IMG/VR virus record: IMGVR_UViG_3300030225_000018
Span: 1-33,150 of that record
From: a virus
Direction: 5' to 3' (one strand)
DNA length: 33,150 nt
Shown here: positions 14,407 to 21,668 of the stretch, in pieces
Position numbering within the stretch: the first letter of the stretch is position 1
How the letters are laid out: each line of letters opens with the position of its first letter
Made by a program: the position numbers and the translations under genes
Notes under the pieces: model-generated
What the model was told of the DNA's origin: nothing
The model's input: the letters and a program-made list of their open reading frames with translations, nothing else
The model's database searches: none

Positions 14407-14434
14407 GTCATTGTTTTTATAAGGACTTTATCTC

Positions 14435-14932
14435 ATGAGCGAAGACGATATGCAAGCCTCTGAAGCGGCGTCTCTTATGGCTCTCGCCATGACTGATGCC
14501 GTTCCTGGCTCCATGACGCAGCCGCCCGTCTTCGGCACGTTGGAAGCCGTCGTGCAGGCGCACATGACCTTCAATGGCAAGCGTCGTCAGCCCGGCGATA
14601 TCCTCTCGCCTGAGGAACTCGCCACCACCACGCACGTCACGCTTGGCGCGCTGAAAAACCAGAACCTCATCACGCTCCAACCGGAAGGTGCTCATCGCCA
14701 TCAGAAGGGCGTTGCTGCTGAGCTGGAAGAGTTCGAAGACAGGCTTGCGCAAGCAGAGGCCGTCATCGAAGGCCAGAACACCAAGATCGACGCCATGACG
14801 CACGAAATCGCCTCATTGAAGGCGTCCCTCGGGCAGGCGATCGAGGCGGCTATCACGCGCCGTGAAATGCTGGCAACCAATGATCCAAGCGCCCTGCTCG
14901 GCGTCTCGGGCAAGAAGCCGAAGGGAGCCTAA
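14435..14932 (+). CDS. Hypothetical structural protein with coiled coil
   Basis: 165 aa with AAGGA 9 nt before ATG. The middle part NGKRRQPGDILSPEELATTT with TLGALKNQNLITLQP resembles the short helix-turn module found in small post-capsid proteins. Residues about 92-130 form a coiled coil (ELEEFEDRLAQAEAVIEGQN). It sits 29 nt after the capsid gene and 4 nt before the next ATG, so it is part of the head operon. A head-completion or minor capsid role is plausible, but no known family is recognised with confidence. Confidence 0.65.
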   Translation: MSEDDMQASEAASLMALAMTDAVPGSMTQPPVFGTLEAVVQAHMTFNGKRRQPGDILSPEELATTTHVTLGALKNQNLITLQPEGAHRHQKGVAAELEEFEDRLAQAEAVIEGQNTKIDAMTHEIASLKASLGQAIEAAITRREMLATNDPSALLGVSGKKPKGA

Positions 14933-14935
14933 GCC

Positions 14936-15199
14936 ATGACGTTCAAAATCAAAGAGCCCACGGTCAACTATACGTCCAAGGCGGCGATCGGGTTCAAGAA
15001 CGCGCTGATCGATCCGGAAAACGGCACGTGGTTCATCACAGCCGGTGGCGCTCCGACGAACGGGACGGCAGGCGATGGCGCCGGCTGGGCTGGTATCGGC
15101 TCGCTCTACATCGACGTTGTGAACGGCTACCTTTACATCAATGCGAGCGGCGGCACGAAGGCCTCCCCGAATTGGGTGAAAGTCGGAATCCAAACTTGA
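14936..15199 (+). CDS. Small beta-type structural protein
   Basis: 87 aa with GGGAG 8 nt before ATG. It is Gly-rich with GAGWAGIGSLYIDVVNGYLY and NASGGTKASPNWVKVG, a short module that recurs in phage head-fibre and tail-fibre proteins (recalled pattern). It ends 35 bp before a strong terminator, so it closes the capsid operon. It could decorate the capsid or act as a head fibre. Role inferred only from module and position. Confidence 0.65.
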   Translation: MTFKIKEPTVNYTSKAAIGFKNALIDPENGTWFITAGGAPTNGTAGDGAGWAGIGSLYIDVVNGYLYINASGGTKASPNWVKVGIQT

Positions 15200-15234
15200 T
15201 TTCTTCTCTGCGTACCAAACCATCTGCCCTTACC

Positions 15235-15267
15235 GCGGCTCTGGCTAAATGCCGGGGCCGCTTTTTT
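15235..15267 (+). terminator. Strong intrinsic terminator after head genes
   Basis: GCGGCTCTGGC (15235-15245) pairs fully with GCCGGGGCCGC (15251-15261) including two U-G wobbles, loop TAAAT, then TTTTTT. The wobbles show the plus strand is the functional one. It separates the head genes from the signal-peptide cassette. Confidence 0.9.
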
Positions 15268-15285
15268 CATTTTATGGAGATAGTC

Positions 15286-16119
15286 ATGATCAATAGGCTA
15301 TGTGCAGCAATCCTGGCACCCATGCTGCTCCTCATCATGTGTGCTGCGCCTCAGGCGTATGCGCAGAGCATTACGAGCCCGTATTATGTCACACTCTGCT
15401 ATCGAGTGAGCGGAACGACATGTACGGCAGTCAGTTCGACTTCTCCACTTCCAGTTAGCGGCACGTTAAACATTGGGACTGGAGGGCCGTCGAACTATTC
15501 TCTTGAGACGGGCGGCAACCTCGCGACGATCGCGAGCAATACGACAGGCTCGGCGACGTCGGCTAACCAGGCGACGGCGAACGGCAGTCTGTCGATCATA
15601 GCTACGAATACGACGGGGGTTGCTACCGCCGCCAACCAAGCCACTGCGAATACGAGTCTTGCGTCTATCGCTACCAATACGGGGGTCGGTGCAACGGCGG
15701 CCAACCAAGCAACAGCTAACACGTCCTTGTCGACTATCGCAACTAACACCGCCGCCGCTCCTTCGAGCGTATTCAGCGCGCAAGGCCTTTACACAGGCGG
15801 TGGCGGTACAGCCCTTGTGTCCAATACGGCCATCGCCGTAAAAGGCGGCGCGGGGGCCTATTTCGGCATACGGACGGCCAAAAACACCAATGCCACGGAT
15901 TGCTATGTGCTGGTTTACAACGTGGCATCAGGGAGCGTCACGGTTGGTACGACTGTCCCGACGTTGACCATTCCCGTACCGGCAGGCGGCTATTGGGAAG
16001 AAAAGGACATCAAGGGCGAGAACTTCTCGACCGCTATGTCCGTAGCCGTCGTCATGACCACGCCAACCGGAAGCACAGCGCCAACAACGGCGTTCGGCTT
16101 CGACCTTATTTACAAGTAG
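15286..16119 (+). CDS. Secreted repeat protein with beta C-terminus
   Basis: 277 aa from ATG 15286, with GGAG nearby; the open frame reaches upstream through the terminator and is not coding there. A Sec signal peptide is evident: MINRLCAAILAPMLLLIMC then a likely cut after AYA. Residues about 80-155 are three 23-residue repeats (ATxxNQATANxSLxxIATNT type), likely a fibrous beta or coiled trimer stalk. The C-terminal about 100 residues are beta-rich (TVPTLTIPVPAGGYWEEKDI), like small phage knob or head-fibre tips. Signal peptides are unusual for virion parts, which fold in the cytoplasm. It may be a fibre with a vestigial leader or a truly exported protein. Confidence 0.75.
   Translation: MINRLCAAILAPMLLLIMCAAPQAYAQSITSPYYVTLCYRVSGTTCTAVSSTSPLPVSGTLNIGTGGPSNYSLETGGNLATIASNTTGSATSANQATANGSLSIIATNTTGVATAANQATANTSLASIATNTGVGATAANQATANTSLSTIATNTAAAPSSVFSAQGLYTGGGGTALVSNTAIAVKGGAGAYFGIRTAKNTNATDCYVLVYNVASGSVTVGTTVPTLTIPVPAGGYWEEKDIKGENFSTAMSVAVVMTTPTGSTAPTTAFGFDLIYK
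15523..15750 (+). repeat. Three 69-bp tandem coding repeats
   Basis: Units at 15523-15591, 15592-15660 and 15661-15729 plus a partial fourth, each encoding 23 residues with conserved ATANxSL and IATNT. DNA is diverged between units while protein is kept, so selection acts on the protein. Confidence 0.8.
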
Positions 16120-16128
16120 GGCGCAATA

Positions 16129-17655
16129 ATGAAAATCGCACGTTTTCTTCCGGGGCTTTTCGTCCTATTCATCATGGCGGGGGCGGTCCAGGCTGGACCG
16201 GTGATACCGGTGACGGCGCAAACCATCAATAATGTTGGCGGCGAAGTGAGCTTCCGCGCCAAGCTTCAGCGCTTGGCGAAAGAGGCGTCGCTCTCGAATA
16301 CCATCATCAACCCGCCGTGGCTGCTTCCGCCGGCATGGGCGACCGGGCAGGCGGTCCTGACCGGCCAAGAAGAATCGTCCAGCGGCCACTGGTGGGTCGC
16401 GGCGTCGGGCGGAACGACGGGTGCTACCGCGCCGGCAGCTTTCGACATTCCGAATGTTGTCAGTGATGGTGCCGTGCAATGGCTGGATCTTGGCGCGCCC
16501 TCCATCACCGCCAATGATGCGCTCGCGCCGACCGTTACCCGGTCAACGACAAATCCATGCACGTCGCTCACATCGACTTGGGGGCCGTGGGCAACGTCTA
16601 CGCCCGGCGTCTTCAAGGTCTATGGAGGCTACCAGAATCCCGCCCAGACCTCGGTTTTCCGTCAGGCCGTGTTCAATACGTCCTCGGGAAACTTGGTCGG
16701 CGCGGGCGGTAAGGTCGCGTTTTGGAGCGACGGGCCAAAGGTATGCATCCTAACTGGGTCCAATGACCCTGTCATTCGCATCAATGTCGATGGTCGCGTG
16801 CTTGACCCGGGAGGTTACACTAACGGGAGCGGAAATACCTACACCCTGATCGACTGGACGGCCGTTGGCGGCAGAAAGGCCAGGCTCTATGAGGTGGAAG
16901 GATCGCCACGTACCGCGTCCGGCTTCAATATCGATAATGTGCAAATCGGCCCAAAGGATACAATCTGGGCGCCACAAGGCAATGACTCCGTCAAAGCCGT
17001 TGTCATATCGGACAGCTTCTTTGCCGGCAGTACCTTCTCGCCATACCGGCCGGGCATGGGCATTGCCCAGCAATTATGCAAGCGCAATGGCTGGGCGGAT
17101 TGCTGGAATATGTCCATTGGCGGCACGGGCTGGATCGCCACCAACAGCGGCGCGAATTATTCCTATATCCAGCGATTGCAGGATGCGACGAACACACCCC
17201 GGGTCGCAGATGCCGATATCATCGTCTTCGTTGGAAGCACGAACGACGATGGCAATTCCAATGCGACCGTTTCGGCGGCGGTGGTCACCACCTTGCAATA
17301 CGCGCGGTCGATTAATCCTAAGGCCCTGATCTTGGTCTACGGCACGTTCCCGGTGGGATCGAGCTCGGGTCTCGTCGCGGCGGCAACTGCCGTCGATACC
17401 GCGGTGGGCCAAGGCGTAGCAGCCTTTGTCGATCCGGCCAACCGCACGTACTTCATTACGTTGGCGAATGCCGCCTATCCCTACATTATCAGCAACTATA
17501 ATCGTCCGGCGAATGTTTCGAGCGCGGCTAACAACTACAGCCTGTGGATTAACGTGAACGACTTTATCCACCCAGTCGATTACGCGACGACGCCAATGGC
17601 AGGCCGCATGGCTGACGACTTCCGAACCCAAATTCTTCCCACAGTCAACTACTAA
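16129..17655 (+). CDS. Secreted SGNH/GDSL esterase-like protein
   Basis: 508 aa. The signal peptide MKIARFLPGLFVLFIMAGAV is followed by AxA-type cut sites near residue 22. Residues about 60-280 are beta-rich, probably a carbohydrate-binding or scaffold region. The SGNH hydrolase domain spans about 288-505: block I VVISDSFFAG with nucleophile Ser296 (SDS instead of the usual GDS), block II Gly in SIGGTGW (about 329-335), block III GSTND with Asn372, block V DFIH with Asp478 and His481. All catalytic positions are present. Likely substrates are O-acetyl groups on host surface polysaccharide, by analogy with phage receptor-binding esterases. The flanking genes also encode leaders. Confidence 0.8.
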   Translation: MKIARFLPGLFVLFIMAGAVQAGPVIPVTAQTINNVGGEVSFRAKLQRLAKEASLSNTIINPPWLLPPAWATGQAVLTGQEESSSGHWWVAASGGTTGATAPAAFDIPNVVSDGAVQWLDLGAPSITANDALAPTVTRSTTNPCTSLTSTWGPWATSTPGVFKVYGGYQNPAQTSVFRQAVFNTSSGNLVGAGGKVAFWSDGPKVCILTGSNDPVIRINVDGRVLDPGGYTNGSGNTYTLIDWTAVGGRKARLYEVEGSPRTASGFNIDNVQIGPKDTIWAPQGNDSVKAVVISDSFFAGSTFSPYRPGMGIAQQLCKRNGWADCWNMSIGGTGWIATNSGANYSYIQRLQDATNTPRVADADIIVFVGSTNDDGNSNATVSAAVVTTLQYARSINPKALILVYGTFPVGSSSGLVAAATAVDTAVGQGVAAFVDPANRTYFITLANAAYPYIISNYNRPANVSSAANNYSLWINVNDFIHPVDYATTPMAGRMADDFRTQILPTVNY

Positions 17656-17663
17656 GGTAAATC

Positions 17664-18182
17664 ATGCGCAGGCTTGTAATAATCGGCCTTATCGCAGGCT
17701 CGCTTTTCGCGGGGTCTGCATGGGCTCAGCAGTCCACATATATATCGCCGCCGTGGACAAAGATCGGAACGGCAACTAACGACAGCGCACCAGTTGGCTA
17801 TGTCGGCGAAGTAATCTCGTCCACCTTGGCGTCGGGCTCGGCAGTCTCCCTGACGACGGCTACGCCTGCGAACATCACTAATGTCAGTTTAACCGCTGGG
17901 GACTGGAATTGCTGGGCCGTGGCGGACTACACGCTCACCGGGGCCACGGCCTCGGACTTCAAGGCCGGATTGTCCGCAACATCGGCTACCTTCGGCGCCC
18001 AAGACAGTTTCATAGAGTTTCCCATAGTCACCACGTTGCTCAGTGGCAGCATGACGGCTCCAAGCCCGGCGCAACGCATCTCTCTTGCGTCAACCACGAC
18101 GGAATATCTGGTTGGCCAGGAAACCTTTAGCGCCGGCTCGGTGTCGGCCTATGGGACGCTTACATGCTGCCGGATGCGATAG
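17664..18182 (+). CDS. Secreted beta-type tail-fibre-like protein
   Basis: 172 aa with AAGGT before ATG. Signal peptide MRRLVIIGLIAGSLFAGSAW, likely cut after AWA. The mature part starts near STYISPPW and carries PVGYVGEVISSTLASG, VSLTTATPANITNVSLTAGDW and ATASDFKAGLSATSATFG, a pattern widespread as a C-terminal domain in phage fibre proteins. Here it is a free-standing exported protein. It is third in a row of signal-peptide genes with gaps of 8-9 nt, so probably one operon with the esterase. It may be an adhesin-like partner of that esterase. Confidence 0.72.
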   Translation: MRRLVIIGLIAGSLFAGSAWAQQSTYISPPWTKIGTATNDSAPVGYVGEVISSTLASGSAVSLTTATPANITNVSLTAGDWNCWAVADYTLTGATASDFKAGLSATSATFGAQDSFIEFPIVTTLLSGSMTAPSPAQRISLASTTTEYLVGQETFSAGSVSAYGTLTCCRMR

Positions 18183-18249
18183 AACGTACTACTTTTTTAC
18201 GGAATCGCGTCACTTTCCCACATAGCCCTCAGACAAAGGATGGCCCAAG

Positions 18250-18567
18250 ATGCCTATCACCCTAACCGATCCAGAGATTCAACGCGGCTCTGAACTGCTG
18301 TGGGCCTTGGAGAACGCCATTGACGCTCAGCCGGAAGAGGTCAAGATGGCCCTGGCTGATGCCAGAGCGGACTTCCACGGCTATCTGAACCGTGTCTATC
18401 GTCGCAAGGATGGGCATTTCATCCCGGCTGCAGCAGCGCCTTCTGAGGCTCTTCAGATCAGCGCGAGTGCGGCATCCGTGATTGTTCTTTCCCCAATCAC
18501 GCCTGCTAGTGGTGGGACCGGAAAGCAGAATAATCCCCCCACCCCAACTTCGCCTCCGGGGGGTTAA
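18250..18567 (+). CDS. Hypothetical protein with Pro-rich tail
   Basis: 105 aa with AAAGGA about 9 nt before ATG. Residues 1-60 are helical (LTDPEIQRGSELLWALENAI, then a basic YRRKDGHF). The remainder is Ala/Ser then Pro/Gly-rich (PPTPTSPPGG) and probably disordered. No TM, no catalytic motif. It precedes the membrane-protein cluster by 14 nt. Unknown role. Confidence 0.6.
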   Translation: MPITLTDPEIQRGSELLWALENAIDAQPEEVKMALADARADFHGYLNRVYRRKDGHFIPAAAAPSEALQISASAASVIVLSPITPASGGTGKQNNPPTPTSPPGG

Positions 18568-18580
18568 AATGGAGTCACCG

Positions 18581-19063
18581 ATGCTCTTCGTTGAATCCAA
18601 TCTTGGCGCGACAATCTTCTACGGCTTTGTTGTCGCGATCACGGGCATTTTGTCTGTGCTCTCGAAACAGGCGCCATTGCAGAAGGTCGCACTCCTGATG
18701 GTCTTTTCATGGGGCATCAGCAACTTTCTGTTCGACACGATGTCGCCGCCTCACTTGCTGGCATGGAACGCGAGGATGGACGCGGTACTTGGTGCACTGG
18801 CATTCCTGGCCCTGCGCGGTAACCACACGCCGAAGGCGAGGTCCCTGGTCTCGCTCATATACATATCAATGCTTTCGTGCCATTTCGGCTGGCTGCTGTT
18901 CTACCGGGGCGCTAATTACGGCCCTTACTTCTGGACCCAGAATCTATTATTCTTGTCGCTTGCGGCAATAATATCTGGGGGATCAATCAGTGCCATGGTC
19001 GGACATCATAGTATCCGGCACGGCTCTGATCATGGTGGTGATCCTGTTCATTTGGGTGGGTGA
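18581..19063 (+). CDS. Multi-TM membrane protein
   Basis: 160 aa. ATG 18581 is chosen because GGAG sits 6 nt upstream; ATG 18569 is also in frame. Four or five hydrophobic helices: about 8-28 (GATIFYGFVVAITGILSVL), about 34-50, about 66-82 (MDAVLGALAFLALRG), about 90-108 and about 116-132. The C-terminus is His/Gly-rich and overlaps another frame. Followed by a possible one-TM peptide and a coiled-coil plus TM protein, so the cluster may serve lysis (holin-like) or membrane modification. No endolysin is beside it. Function inferred from topology. Confidence 0.65.
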   Translation: MLFVESNLGATIFYGFVVAITGILSVLSKQAPLQKVALLMVFSWGISNFLFDTMSPPHLLAWNARMDAVLGALAFLALRGNHTPKARSLVSLIYISMLSCHFGWLLFYRGANYGPYFWTQNLLFLSLAAIISGGSISAMVGHHSIRHGSDHGGDPVHLGG

Positions 19064-19130
19064 TTTTGATGAGCGACGAAAGCCCAGAAACAAAGCTCGC
19101 CCTTCTAGAACAAAGGATGGACACCGCTGA
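18990..19130 (+). CDS. Possible nested one-TM peptide
   Basis: 46 aa from GTG 18990 with GGGGG upstream (TCTGGGGGATCAATCA). It begins MPWSDIIVSGTALIMVVIL, a clean TM helix running to about residue 24, followed by an acidic patch and a very basic tail (DERRKPRNKARPSRTKDGHR). It overlaps both neighbours in another frame. The N-out, basic-in topology fits a small holin, antiholin or spanin-like peptide. It could be a chance frame, although the TM-plus-basic-tail design makes that less likely. Confidence 0.4.
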   Translation: MPWSDIIVSGTALIMVVILFIWVGDFDERRKPRNKARPSRTKDGHR

Positions 19131-19266
19131 AAAGCGCGTTGACAAGCATGATACGGACATCGGCTCGCTCAAGCTATGGCGTGGGTGGGTGACAGGTAGC
19201 GCTGCGACGATCATGTTCTTTGTCGGTCTGTTCGCCTCACAGCTCAAAAAGCTCACGGGAAATTAG
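19069..19266 (+). CDS. XhlA-like coiled-coil/TM protein
   Basis: 65 aa from ATG 19069. Residues about 6-38 form an amphipathic coiled coil (ETKLALLEQRMDTAEKRVDK), then W41 and W44, then a TM helix about 46-62 (VTGSAATIMFFVGLFASQL), ending with a basic KKLTGN. This order matches the hemolysin XhlA type of phage protein, which acts with holins at the inner membrane. Weak ribosome-binding site; it may be coupled to the preceding frames. Together with 18581 and 18990 it makes a plausible membrane/lysis module. Confidence 0.65.
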   Translation: MSDESPETKLALLEQRMDTAEKRVDKHDTDIGSLKLWRGWVTGSAATIMFFVGLFASQLKKLTGN

Positions 19267-19341
19267 CGCTTGCTTTCAGTGCGGCGATTGATAGGTTGCC
19301 CATGCCGATGTGCACCTAACCCACTTTAACGGAGAAGCCCC

Positions 19342-19473
19342 ATGGCCACCGAAGAGAATGCCCCCGAAACCGAAACTGTCGATGACGCCGCTGTCGAAGC
19401 TGATACGCCTGAAACGGCCGACGACGATGCCGGCGATGATCTGGACGACGGCGCAGAAGGCGAAGACGCCTAA
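19342..19473 (+). CDS. Ultra-acidic 43-aa protein
   Basis: 43 aa with GGAG 7 nt before ATG. About half the residues are Asp or Glu (start MATEENAPETETVDDAAVEA, end DDGAEGEDA) and there is no Lys or Arg. Such a peptide cannot form a hydrophobic core and is probably disordered. It directly precedes a terminator and then the connector genes. Possibilities are a DNA-mimic or charge-based inhibitor, a small scaffold fragment, or a portal/connector accessory. The ribosome-binding site and codon use make it a likely real gene. Confidence 0.6.
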   Translation: MATEENAPETETVDDAAVEADTPETADDDAGDDLDDGAEGEDA

Positions 19474-19500
19474 CCCCTGTCGCCAAGACCTGTAATCAAG

Positions 19501-19532
19501 AAAGCCGCTGGGGAAACTCGGCGGCTTTTTTA
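19501..19532 (+). terminator. Intrinsic terminator before connector genes
   Basis: AAAGCCGC (19501-19508) pairs with GCGGCTTT (19521-19528), then a run of T's to 19531. Classic strong terminator on the plus strand. Confidence 0.88.
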
Positions 19533-19575
19533 TATGCGCGATCTGTGGCACATTGCCGGAAACGGAGTCTCTCAC

Positions 19576-20040
19576 ATGCCAACCTATACCTATTCAGGCG
19601 ATCCATCGACCTCACCCATGGATGCTGTGCGCTTCTGGCTCTCGGATGTTGGTCCGACGAAGTGGTACAAGGCGAATGAAGAGATTAACTTTGTCCTGGG
19701 GCTCGATCCGAACCCATTCGTTGCCGCGGCCTATATCGCGCGCTCGATCGCTGCGTCTCTGGCCAGCAATGTCAACCGTCGCATAGGTGACCTCTCCATC
19801 AATGCTGGGGATGCCGTCAAAGCCTGGATCGCCCTAGCCAACGATATGGATGCCAAGGCGCTGCTGGGGGTGACTGCGATGCCCTACGCAGGAGGCATCA
19901 GCCATTCTGATGTTGAACAGGTCGCGAGTAATTGTGATCGGGTCAAGCCGCCCTTCCGTGAAAAGCAGTTTGATCATCGCGCCAATGATACTGGCGCAGC
20001 GGAGCCTGGCCTTCCGTTCATTGCTGGCGATTGGGGCTGA
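19576..20040 (+). CDS. Head-tail connector (adaptor) protein
   Basis: 154 aa from ATG 19576 with CGGAG 8 nt upstream. The sequence YTYSGDPSTSPMDAVRFWLSDV, then KANEEINFVL, AAAYIARSIAASLAS and RRIGDLSINAGDAVKAW fits the small helical head-completion adaptors that dock under the portal (gp6/gp15-like). The start of the connector block is the expected place, although head genes here are separated from it by an accessory region. The C-terminal about 30 residues are disordered. Good confidence from pattern plus order. Confidence 0.75.
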   Translation: MPTYTYSGDPSTSPMDAVRFWLSDVGPTKWYKANEEINFVLGLDPNPFVAAAYIARSIAASLASNVNRRIGDLSINAGDAVKAWIALANDMDAKALLGVTAMPYAGGISHSDVEQVASNCDRVKPPFREKQFDHRANDTGAAEPGLPFIAGDWG

Positions 20041-20042
20041 TC

Positions 20043-20366
20043 ATGCCAGATATTTCACCATGGCTTGACCTGATGAACAATACTGTCACGGTCGAACTGC
20101 TGACTGGCTTGGACCCCTATGGCGTGGCCACATATGCGGCGTCGGCTACCTATCCTGCGCGCGTGAACAATTCTAGTCGCCGCGTCTTGAACAAGGATGG
20201 CGAAGAGGTGGTTGCGCGCGGATCAGCCATTGTCGCTTCCCCAGGCGATATTCCTACGAACGCGAGGATCACGCTGGATGACGGGTCAAAGCCGCTAATC
20301 CTGTCCAGCAATTCTGAGCCTGACGAAGACGGCGGACATTTATATTCCAAGTTTTATTTTAGCTGA
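20043..20366 (+). CDS. Head closure / neck protein
   Basis: 107 aa. ATG 20043 lies 2 nt after the previous stop; GGGG lies about 8 nt upstream. It is a beta-rich small protein: MNNTVTVELLTGLDPYGVAT, PARVNNSSRRVLNKDGEEVV, NARITLDDGSKPLILSSNSE. Size, fold type and position between the adaptor and the HK97-gp10-like gene fit a head-tail stopper. No distinctive motif beyond that. The stop overlaps the next start (TGATG). Confidence 0.65.
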   Translation: MPDISPWLDLMNNTVTVELLTGLDPYGVATYAASATYPARVNNSSRRVLNKDGEEVVARGSAIVASPGDIPTNARITLDDGSKPLILSSNSEPDEDGGHLYSKFYFS

Positions 20367-20947
20367 TGGTTGGGCAACCCTACAAGACGCGCTCAGGTCG
20401 CTCGATAGAAGCAAGCGTCCAGATGCTGGGTGACAGGGTTTTGCGTGCATTGGCAGCTGAGGTGTACCGCGAGGGAACAAACATCATAGCAGCGTCTCAA
20501 CCCCTTGTGCCTGTAGCTACAGGAACGCTGAGAGGAACTGCTTATGTCACGATTCCAGACATTCAGGGGAACAAGGTTACTGTGCACATCGGTTACGGCG
20601 GCCCATCTGCACCATATGCGCTCTATGTTCATGAAAATATGATGGCTCACCACCCTGTCGGGCAGGCCAAATATTTAGAACAGCCGTTCAATGAGGCGCT
20701 TCCTGGCATGCCTGATAGGCTGAAAAGTGGCGTTGTGCGCAGGGTAATATTCCAATTCCAGTATACAAATCCGGGAATTGATATTGGGTCTGAGCAGTTA
20801 GGCCTGGACCTTCAGACTGGTATTTCGCAAATGCAAGGAGCGCTCGTTGAGCGTCAGACTATTGCCAAAGAGGCTTCCGACTACAAGGCATTGAGCGGTG
20901 GCACATATATGAATTATCTGGCAAGCAAGGGTATGCGGCCTAAATAG
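20366..20947 (+). CDS. HK97 gp10-like tail completion protein
   Basis: 193 aa, longer than the usual 110-150. The family core is clear: AALAAEVYREGTNIIAASQPLVPVATGTLRG style segment (VPVATGTLRG about 47-56), VTVHIGYGGPSAPYALYVHE, and HHPVGQAKYLEQPFNEA. These proteins bridge neck and tail. The extra C-terminal about 70 residues are helical (GISQMQGALVERQTIAKEAS). Base composition is a little more AT-rich than neighbours, hinting at mosaic exchange. Coupled to the previous gene by TGATG. Confidence 0.82.
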   Translation: MVGQPYKTRSGRSIEASVQMLGDRVLRALAAEVYREGTNIIAASQPLVPVATGTLRGTAYVTIPDIQGNKVTVHIGYGGPSAPYALYVHENMMAHHPVGQAKYLEQPFNEALPGMPDRLKSGVVRRVIFQFQYTNPGIDIGSEQLGLDLQTGISQMQGALVERQTIAKEASDYKALSGGTYMNYLASKGMRPK

Positions 20948-20958
20948 GACTCAGCGCC

Positions 20959-21393
20959 ATGTCAGAAACACCGTTCATTGAAGCGATAGGGCAGGCGATA
21001 ATTGCCGCCAGCCTTGGCCAAGATACAGACCGAACAGCCGACTGGTTTGTGTCGTATGCCTTCATGGACGATTCTCCGGATCGGATGATTGGGATATTTG
21101 ATGCCCCTGGACGGCCACCCGAAGAAACGTTTCGTCTCGATTATCCAGATATTCAGATCCGGGTGCGCGGGAAGGCGAACGACTATCAAGCCGCTGCGGC
21201 GCAGGCGCGAGCCATATTCGGGCTGCTCCATGGCGGCGAAACGGCTGTGAACACGTACACGAGCCCACCTAGCGCAGCCGTGGTTTTCCTCTATGCCAAG
21301 AACTCGGCTCCCCTCTCGCTCGGGGTTGACGAAAAGCGCAGACCGCATGTCTGTTACAATTTCAGATCTGCCAAGGGCAGAGCTATAGCTTAA
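20959..21393 (+). CDS. Tail terminator / minor capsid-like protein
   Basis: 144 aa with AGGA upstream of ATG. Contains DRMIGIFDAPGRPPEETFRLDYPDIQIRVRGK style core (YPDIQIRVRGKANDYQAAAA), typical of the phage minor proteins that cap the tail tube (lambda U-like or minor capsid protein 12-like). The position after the gp10-like gene and before the tail tube fits. The core is short, with a C-terminal beta strand region. Reasonable confidence by order and pattern. Confidence 0.72.
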   Translation: MSETPFIEAIGQAIIAASLGQDTDRTADWFVSYAFMDDSPDRMIGIFDAPGRPPEETFRLDYPDIQIRVRGKANDYQAAAAQARAIFGLLHGGETAVNTYTSPPSAAVVFLYAKNSAPLSLGVDEKRRPHVCYNFRSAKGRAIA

Positions 21394-21406
21394 CCGGAGA
21401 AGTGCC

Positions 21407-21661
21407 ATGATCGCCATTGATTTGCGGGTTGACGATGCAACCTCGACTCTTAATCCCGAAACAGGGCGACGAACCATAATGCTTGGTGGCATCGATCTTC
21501 GTGAAGTCGATGAAGACGCCATAACGGCAATTGTCACGGCACTCCGAGCTGTCACTGGCAAGCGCGTGCGGCTGATGGTGCTTGAGGTCGGCGAAGACTT
21601 CCCTGAAATGCCAAAGTCGCGCAAGCCGCACACTGGCGAAGGCTCAGATCCGTTCGCGTGA
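21407..21661 (+). CDS. Small hypothetical protein in tail block
   Basis: 84 aa with CGGAG 7 nt before ATG. An alpha/beta-looking small protein (MLGGIDLREVDEDAITAIVT, then VRLMVLEVGEDFPEMPKSRK) with a short disordered tail. No recognised family. It is placed between the tail terminator and the DUF115-like gene with no gaps, so it belongs to the same transcript. Unknown role. Confidence 0.62.
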   Translation: MIAIDLRVDDATSTLNPETGRRTIMLGGIDLREVDEDAITAIVTALRAVTGKRVRLMVLEVGEDFPEMPKSRKPHTGEGSDPFA

Positions 21662-21668
21662 GTACGCC

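Noticed and set aside
15523-15750. CRISPR-like array
   Set aside because: Repeats are contiguous, diverged and in frame, encoding 23-residue protein repeats with no spacers.
20962-21633. Leftward 223-aa frame
   Set aside because: Covers two rightward tail genes with good ribosome-binding sites and a recognisable family; no leftward signals.
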